This document shows positions 57,751 to 64,000 of a DNA stretch of 64,000 nt, piece after piece. Under the pieces are notes generated by a model. It saw only the letters and a program-made list of their open reading frames with translations, had not been told where the DNA came from and searched no databases. The DNA is taken from positions 806,001 to 870,000 of the forward strand of contig JACKQL020000002.1 of assembly GCA_018296165.2 (NCBI GenBank), written 5' to 3'. This DNA is from Termitomyces sp. T153 (lineage: Eukaryota; Basidiomycota; Agaricomycetes; Agaricales; Lyophyllaceae). Each line of letters opens with the position of its first letter. The first letter of the stretch is position 1. The translations under genes and the position numbers were made by a program.

Positions 57751-57915
57751 ATAATTTATATAACATAGATGGTAAAATAAAAGGTATTAAATACCTTTTA
57801 ATTTTATTTATAGATTTAGCTGAAATATAAATTATAGGTTGATTTCTTAACATTTTCTGAATTTTAATTTTGAAATAAAAAAAATTGAAAAAAAGAATTA
57901 CTACAAATGAGAAAA
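57751..57915. other. very AT-rich segment, possible mitochondrial DNA insertion
   Basis: About 165 bp of extreme AT content with a palindrome AAAAGGTATTAAATACCTTT (57779-57798), unlike everything around it. It cuts the gypsy chromodomain text (NDLLGHCWDGTNLF then unrelated). Composition and hairpin recall fungal mitochondrial spacer DNA, but I cannot prove origin. Confidence 0.35.
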
Positions 57916-58538
57916 GGTTTGTCCCATCCCAACAATGACCTAATAGGTCATTGACAAACCATTCTTGGTTGTCTGGGGCATCAAAGTTGTATGGCTCTGC
58001 TGTCACCCTGTTGGGAAACAGTGCATTGTTACTGGCCTTGTATGGTTGCAGCAGCAACACATGGAACTCAGGATGAATCCTTTGTTCCTGGAGTGCTGTA
58101 AGCAACTCCAACACATAATTGGAGGTCTCACTAAAGGCCTTCAAGATTTTATATGGCCCAACCCATTTTGGACAGAGCTTCCTAGCTCTGCCCTTTGGAA
58201 GGTTGAGGTTTCTTGTCAAAAGGTACACCAGTCCACCTTCCTCCAGCTCTGGATCAAGCTTACAACATAAATTAGCAAGGCATGTCTGAAAGACACATGC
58301 TTCAATTATTGCATTGTGGGCTGCTGCCAAGTTTTCTAGAGCTTGGCAGGTGAACTGCTGGATTTCCTTGGAAATCACAGTATCAGACCTAATCTCACAA
58401 ATCATAGATGGCATGTAGCCACTGTCCAATTTGAACAGTGCAAATCATGTCATATCTGAAATGCTTGTGCTTATAGTGAACTCAGTTAAGTCTATTTGAC
58501 TTAACCAATCTTTCTGGTCTGGGTGCACTACAGTGCAC
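57916..58538 (-). pseudogene. gypsy integrase C-terminal fragment
   Basis: Minus strand reads VVHPDQKDWLSQIDLTEFTI, FALFKLDSGYMPSMI, AAHNAIIEACVFQTCLANLC, GGLVYLLTRNLNLPKGRARK, LCPKWVGPYKILKAFSETSN (GPY/F motif), LQEQRIHPEFHVLLLQPYKA and the beginning of a chromodomain NQEWFVNDLLGHCWDGTNLF. It is a truncated Ty3/gypsy integrase tail, distinct from element A. It is cut on the right by a 478-bp LTR and on the left by the AT-rich segment. A frame is open for 227 codons at 57746-58429. Confidence 0.8.
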
Positions 58539-59016
58539 TGTAAGGGGATGGAGTGCAACCACAGATAGACCCAGCGATGACAAGTGACGCAGGCAGCAAG
58601 CAAGAGTCAAAGGGCTATATAAGCAGCTAAGAGTCTGGCAAGCAGGTGAGTGCAGCAAGCAAGGCTAAGGTAACAACGCTGGGGCTCTTATAGTTGATCT
58701 AGTGGATAGGCCAGAAAGACACTGCTATTGTTCAGTCTGAGGATATTTTATCCTGCAGACCAGTTTATATGCTACATTCATGGCTATGCTATGACTAATG
58801 CTATATGTGATAAGCAGCCCAGGTATGCTAAACAGTAATGACTAACAATATGTCAAAAGGGGAAATAGGGTCTGATGACTACAAAGGGCTGACTACTACT
58901 GATTGGAGGGTGCAGGGGCTTGGCAGCCAGTCAATCAGATATGCTAAAGATGATGCTATACCTATGACTAAGGCTGGATAGAGTCAGAGTCACCTAATAA
59001 GAGTCATCCCCTTACA
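58539..59016 (-). repeat. 478-bp LTR of an unidentified element
   Basis: Has near-perfect 12-bp inverted ends TGTAAGGGGATG and CATCCCCTTACA. On the minus strand CTTGAGGGGGGGTGA, a purine tract, directly precedes it, so it is a 3' LTR of an element lying to the right. It contains a TATATAAG box near 58615. The matching 5' LTR was not found in the window. Confidence 0.75.
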
Positions 59017-60990
59017 TCACCCCCCCTCAAGGTTCATTGACCTGACAAACAGTGTTACCTTCTGCAAAATGTCCAACCATGACAAGCAGTAGCAGGTGCA
59101 GCAGGTGTGGCAGTTCCAGAGTAATGTCCAAAACCATAGATTATGACTGTGGGCAATGCATCAGGCACTGGTGTAGAGAGGGCCATAGGGGAAGAGGTGT
59201 CCATTGGAGAAGCTGGAGTGGCCCCAAATGAGTAAATGCTCCTCATTGGCAAGTTCAGAGGGAGAGACAGAGGTTGCTGGGTAGAAGGGGTAGCAGCTGA
59301 AGCCAATGAAGAAGATGCTGGTGGAGCACTAGAAGAGGGTGCTTCAGGCTGAGTAGGAGTAGGGGTGGATGATGCAGTGTGTCCCAAAGGTGCTGGCGCA
59401 ACATTGCCTGAGCATTGCTTCTATGGTATGTGGACTTGCTTCTTAGCTATCCACTTTCCAATAACCACAAGGGCTTCTCCAATCTGCTGATCAGAGCCTC
59501 TGATAGAGACAAACCAGCAATCTCCTCCAGCCAAGCCAACTATAAAGGCAGCCAAGCAGGTGCCAGAGATGTCTAGGGCTTGTTTAAGGCCCTGTCCCTA
59601 GTTACCAACCATCTGTGCAACAAGAGAGTCTGTCACAACCCATTCCCCGAAGCCCCATACACTGCCCAACAAACCCCCATTCCCCCAGAACCCCCCTCCG
59701 ACGCTTTGTTGAACTTTCCCAGCACTCCACACTTACTCTAGCTAACTCCGACACATTCTTGGCTAACTCCGACGGCCCCCTGGCCAACTCCAACGTCTTC
59801 CCCACAGCTGCCGGTGCTTCTCCTGGACTTCCTAAGCCCCTAGGACCACTCCCCCACCATGCCTGACCCCATTACACATCATCAACTCGACACCCTGGCT
59901 CCCCTGACTTACCCTGGAGTATCATGACAACCTTGGAACAGACCGCATCACAATTGATCCCATCAACATATCAATGCAGCCTGCCCTCTGGTTATAACCA
60001 ACACCTGTCGACTCTGCCGAGCTCCGCCAAGCCCCGCCACCACAGCTGACATCCCCGAAGCTCTTCAGTAGTCAGTATATAAGACATAGAGTAGCTCCTC
60101 ATACTCCAGTCTTGAGATTACTTACCTATGTACTGGCCTTTCCTGATGTGTTCCTGATTGTTTCTTCTCATGTTTTGTGTCCCATGTCTTGTTTTCCTTA
60201 TTCTCAGTCTCCTGGTCTTATCTCATCTCTGTTCCGTTATCTTTTTGTTATCATTCTGTGTCTCCGCCTGAATCTATTCTCATTTTCATCTTGTCTTTGT
60301 CTCATTTCATTTGACTCCGTCTCATCCCATTTGATTCTGTCTATTGTGTTCAAGTCCTCTCAGCTATAACATCCTCACAAACTCCACAGTTATGATTATG
60401 AACCTCCGACACTCATTACCAACCCTGGACCCTGCTATACACTTGGCTCTGAACCCCATCAACCCCTGTTGATCCCCCATCTGAACTCTGGCTCTGCTCC
60501 TGTCATCTGCATAGCCTCCACCTCCTCTGCACCCACAATACTCACACACGGACTTATGCCTGAATCCCGCCAAGCCTGTCCCCCTTCCCCACAACTTGTT
60601 CTCTACTTCTCCGGACCTCCCCAGACTTGCTCGGATCAATTTCCCCTGGCTATCCTCACAAGTCCCAGTGTTTGGAATACCTCCGAGTGCCTGGTTGTCA
60701 GTGCAGGAAATCACGTCCGCCTAGTAAGGACTTGCCCAGTGTAGCTGAGCCCCCATGGTCAGTGGAACCTGACAGAGTCAGGGAGTTCAAGTGCACACTT
60801 GAAATGTGGGATATGGCTATCTGTAGGAGGGAGGTCCCAAGCAAGGGGGATGGTGAGGGGAGCATTAGTGGTAGGGTGTGCTACATGTCAAGGAATGCAA
60901 GAGGTGGGTGTGGTAGGAGTTTTGATGGTAAATGGGGGCTTTGGCTGCCCCAGAGGAGCTGATTGCATTGCCATGCCTACCCTGCTCTAG
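59017..60990 (-). pseudogene. unknown Pro/Ser-rich element ORF, interrupted by solo LTR IV
   Basis: Joining the sequence on both sides of the solo LTR (59631-60774, TSD GAGTC) gives minus-strand text APLGQPKPPFTIKTPTTPTS ... LELPDSLVAQMVGN ... AFIVGLAGGDCWFVSIRGSD, QQIGEALVVIGKWIAKKQVH, and a Pro/Ser/Ala-rich tail ending ACHGWTFCRR just before the purine tract and 3' LTR. Position suggests the last gene of an LTR element, but it is not Pol. It could be Gag of a non-autonomous element. Several stops make it a pseudogene. Confidence 0.45.
59631..60774 (+). repeat. solo LTR (copy IV), TSD GAGTC
   Basis: A 1144-bp LTR of the TGTCACGACC family (here TGTCACAACC), ending GGAACCTGACA, with perfect duplications GAGTC at 59626-59630 and 60775-60779. 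Its R-type sequence AGTCTTGAGATTA (60108-60120) combines the position-3 base of copy II with the position-8 base of copy I. Confidence 0.92.
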
Positions 60991-61008
60991 TGGCCACCTA
61001 TCAGGGGA

Positions 61009-61690
61009 TGTCCCAGTCCCCCTTTGCTCTGTTCTCCCTCCTTATGATTTTCCTTTATTCTCCTTTTACTTCCCTATCTGCTGGCTCCAGTTTTAACCAT
61101 CAGGCTGCACCAGTTCTCTGTCCATAATTCCAACAAGTGTTGCCCCTTTTACATGGCCTCTTACCAGACCCCTGGATTGTTTCATGTATTCTGGGCCCAC
61201 CACTCATTGTAGGCCTCCTATCTTCAGACCACAGGTACTTCTGACCAATCAGACCACAGGTACTTCTGACCAAGGGCTATCTTTTGGTCATATTGGTATG
61301 TAGTCACATGCAGAGAGTCCAGAGATTGAGGCCATTTATAATGGATTTCCACTTTTAATCAGACTCCAGATTTGGTTGTTGTTGGGTGTTGTTTTCAGAA
61401 GCTCTAGAGTAAATTTTCTGAACACTGGCATTGGGGATCCTTAGACTTGTTCTCTTTGGATCTTCTTCTGCCAGATGAGTAGCTAGAACTCTAGAACTTC
61501 TTATAGATACTGAATAAACTTTGGATCTCCCTCTGCCAGTTATGTGACTGAGCCACAGCCTCCAGAGGTTGCCCTTACAGCAGAACAAGTCTCTAGATTT
61601 GGTCTGGGAGCCCCCTTTTTACTTACTTGAGCTTCTACTTGGTTCCTCCAAAGGTCTCTCCCCTACCAGTGTCTTAGTGCTCCTGTGCTC
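61009..61690 (+). repeat. gypsy B 5' LTR and leader (approximate)
   Basis: Shares blocks with the LTR of A at 6500-6630 (GGGGATCC...AGACTTGTTCTCTTTGGAT, CTTTGGATCTCC, CCAGAGGTTGCCCTTACA). An 18-bp phrase TCAGACCACAGGTACTTC occurs twice at 61232-61275. Exact ends and primer-binding site were not resolved. Confidence 0.5.
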
Positions 61691-61695
61691 TTCCT

Positions 61696-63003
61696 ATGAC
61701 CCAGCCAACCCCTCCAGCACCTCCCCCTGATGTTTCAAGCCCCCAGGACAATGCCTGGAGTTGTTTGCTGTCCCTGGAGACACAGGTTCAAGTTACCCAA
61801 GCCTCCCTTACTTCCCACATGGCTGAACTCACTAGACTCCATCAAACTACTCAAAGCAGTATCTCTTTCTCTCCAAGCCCTTCTGGAATGTCTTCCCCTT
61901 GCTCCTGCTACACCTCCTATGCCCCCAGCAGATGCAGAACAGTTTGTGTCTGCACCTAGCTCAGGCTTTCTGGCTCCAGCTACTGCAGAATGGTTTGCAT
62001 CTGCATCTGGCTTAGGCCCTTCAGCTTCCCATCCTAAACTCTCTCATCCTGCACTCCCTGATGTATATGATGGAGATCATAAGGCTGGAGAACACTTCCT
62101 CTAGTCCTGTATCACCTATATCCAGCTGAGTGGTGAAGCCTTTACCTTAGATGCCTTGAAAATTGCCTGGGTCCTCTCCTACATGAAGGCTGGTCAAGCC
62201 TCAACTTATGCACTGTGTATGTTTTGACACCCAGGAGGAGTGGAGAGTTTCTCTAGCTGGGCAGAGTTTGAGAAGGAGTTCCAAGCAGAGTTCTTCCCCA
62301 TCAACCCCACTAAAACTGCAGCTCTTTCTCTTCAAGACCAAACTCAGTATGGTCAAGGAAAGTGGTCACTTGATGAGTATATCAACTCCTTTTGTGCCTT
62401 AGTTGAACAGGCTGGATATCTGGACAGTCTATAACTCTGCCTAACCTTCTGTGATGGACTACACCCCTCTTTCAGGGATTGTATTGACAGCATGGCAGAG
62501 GGATGCCCAGATGATGAGCATGTCAATACCTGGTACAAGGTGGCATGCAAGCAGTGGCAGCTCATGGAACTGCAATGTGAGTTGCAGTGGATGCAACCCT
62601 TGACCTTCCCTTTTTCTTGTGGAGGGTTCACCCCCTGAGTTCCCTCTTCTGCACCTACATTAGCATTGTCACAACCAGGTGCAGCTCCTTTCTTCATGCC
62701 TCATGCTGCTCCCCTGTGCTCCCTACCCCAAGGAGTCCCAATGGATGTTGATGCTTCCTGACAATGGTCCACTACCCCATTGCTATGTAGATGCTGTGGG
62801 AAGGCAGGTCATTTTGCCCATTACTATCCTCAAGGGCTAGAAGTTCACTACTTGTCAGCATTAGAGCAAGAAGAGCTGCTCATCCAACTCCTTGCAGCCC
62901 AGGATGCCACAGGAACCCTCTCTCTGGATGCACCTATAGCTGTCTATTCTGAGGAAGCAGCCAATGTATTGGAGGAGATTCCTATAGAGTCTGAGGATTT
63001 TTA
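61696..63003 (+). pseudogene. gypsy B Gag pseudogene
   Basis: Starts MTQPTPPAPPPDVSSPQDNA. After a frame change: PALPDVYDGDHKAGEHFL, SCITYIQLSG, WVLSYMKAGQASTYAL, FSSWAEFEKEFQAEFFPINP, TKTAALSLQDQTQYGQGKWS, LDEYINSFCALVEQAGYLDS and CDGLHPSFRDCID-like text, then a zinc knuckle CRCCGKAGHFAHYY, where the last Cys is Tyr (C-x2-C-x4-H-x4-Y). Ends in an acidic ESEDF at 63003. Stops at about 62102, 62228, 62432 and 62636 show decay. The domain order is that of a retrotransposon capsid-nucleocapsid protein. Confidence 0.8.
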
Positions 63004-63273
63004 AAAGGACAATGGATGACCAGTACACCCCTATTGCCCAGTACTAATTGTTTCACCCCCCTGTCCATAGAATCAAATATATCTGTTGCCATTGTTGATA
63101 CTATGCCTGAAACAATAACTCCCTCCTCAGATGTACAAACTCCTCCTCCAGCTAAAGTCTCAGCTGGAAACACACTCCCTAGCCCATGCCTTCAGATCTC
63201 TGCATAGGAACACCACCTTCCCCATTGTTATGTTGTTGCTTCCACCCCTTCTACCAACTCTCTGAAGCTACAG

Positions 63274-63768
63274 GTGGAAATTGAGACAATGGACACCCAG
63301 CAGATCCAAATTGTGGTTGCCCTCCTTGACAGTGGTGCAACAGGCCTCTTCCTTGACACTGACTATGTGCAACAACACTGCCTGACCACTTGCCCCCTCT
63401 CTTGTCCTATCTCTGTATACAATGTTGATGGTACACTCAATGAAGCTGGCTCTATTTGCTCCATGGTGGACCTGGTCCTTTGCTACCAAGACCACTCAGA
63501 GCAAGCCACTTTTGCTGTCACTAGTTTGGGAAAGCAAGACATGATCTTGGGGCTCACCTGGCTATGCAAACACAACCCAGAGATTGACTGGACTAAGGGT
63601 GAGGTGAAGATGAGTCATTGCCCATGTTGCTGTGTTACCTGCACAAAAGAAGCCTGTAAAGAGCAGAGAGCCAAAGTTTGTGAGCATGCTGCTGTGCATG
63701 CCTGTCATGCTGGGCATCTCCCTCATGCTGATCTCAACCTCCTGAGTCCCCCCCCCTCTGGCTCATAG
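63274..63768 (+). pseudogene. gypsy B aspartic protease region
   Basis: Open for 164 codons: MEIETMDTQQIQIVVALLDS followed by GATGLFLDTDYV gives the D-S-G-A-T active site; CPISVYNVDGTLNEAGSI and ASLGKQDMILGLTWLCKHNP-like text (SLGKQDMILGLTWLCKHNPE) follow, matching chromovirus proteases. The active site is intact here. A stop at 63766-63768 interrupts Pol; the linker continues to 64000 (EVGYQIYATTLCPPP). Confidence 0.8.
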
Positions 63769-64000
63769 AGAGGCCCTCCACAAGGATGTCTGAGGTGTTG
63801 GGTGTGAATCTCCAGAGGAAGAGGAAGGTGAAGGAGAATGGACCCATACTCCAGAGGCAGAGTCCCCAGATGAGACCATAGAGGTGGGTTATCAGATCTA
63901 TGCTACAACCCTCTGCCCCCCTCCTACAGTGGCAGAGATTCAGGCCAGTCATATGACTTCTAAGCATCCAGCTGAGGCATTTGCAGCAAACTCACAGCCC

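Larger units (their letters stand above)
61009..64000 (+). mobile_element. Ty3/gypsy element B, 5' part, runs off the window
   Basis: Same family as element A by gag, zinc knuckle and protease. Order on plus: LTR region (from about 61009, TGTCCCAG), gag from 61696, protease to 63768, then the protease-RT linker to the window end. Frames are interrupted by stops. It retains the protease block that is deleted in A. Continues to the right of the window. Confidence 0.85.

Overview
The window looks like a repeat-dense stretch of a filamentous basidiomycete (Agaricomycetes-type) genome. The evidence is host genes cut by many 40-75 bp introns, fungal families (Met2, Rgp1, a fungal P450, DUF6533-like and BTB remnants), chromodomain Ty3/gypsy elements, and a LINE with an RNase H domain. 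Organism-level assignment is inference. About three quarters of the window is transposable elements, many nested.

Layout. 1-6.8 kb: a dead Ty3/gypsy chromovirus (gag, RT, RNase H, integrase, chromodomain, 3' LTR) split inside integrase by a 1.83-kb foreign segment. 8.9-21.4 kb: a Ty1/copia element on the minus strand, with a complete 7.58-kb LTR element (copy I, 9853-17433, TSD AAGGT) inserted in its reverse transcriptase. 21.4-24.4 kb: decayed sequence with a DUF6533-like pseudogene and a tRNA-headed SINE. 24.4-31.9 kb: a host gene island with met2 (homoserine O-acetyltransferase, +), an unrecognised four-exon gene (-) and rgp1 (Rab6/Ypt6 GEF subunit, -). 32.8-33.9 kb: a solo LTR (copy III, TSD CAGGG). 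35.0-37.9 kb: a BTB-like fragment and an apparently intact 12-exon cytochrome P450 (-). 38.6-52.6 kb: a LINE (-) with poly(A) tail and 16-bp TSDs, interrupted in RT by LTR element copy II (41427-47814), whose two LTRs are inverted relative to each other. 53.2-57.7 kb: a degenerate long ORF of unknown family (-), cut by a 939-bp tRNA-headed SINE with 13-bp TSDs. 57.75-61.0 kb: a possible mitochondrial-like AT-rich scrap, a gypsy integrase fragment, a 478-bp LTR with an unknown Pro/Ser-rich ORF, and a solo LTR (copy IV, TSD GAGTC) inside that ORF. 61.0-64.0 kb: the 5' part of a second chromovirus-type element (LTR, gag, protease) that runs off the window.

The most interesting system is the TGTCACGACC LTR family (copies I-IV). 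It has ~1.14-1.24-kb LTRs and no recognisable gag/pol. Its primer-binding site is complementary to the predicted 5' end of its own RNA, with compensatory changes between copies I and II (Tf1-type self-priming). It carries an antisense ORF just inside the 3' LTR, and a 21-bp LTR minisatellite that, read on the minus strand, gives a heptad-repeat peptide. One copy is palindromic. Older elements are strikingly CpG-poor while host genes and copy II are not, which fits methylation-linked decay.

The working genes are ordinary host genes: methionine biosynthesis, Golgi traffic, and an oxidation enzyme probably of secondary metabolism. All exon calls were made by hand from splice sites and reading phase.
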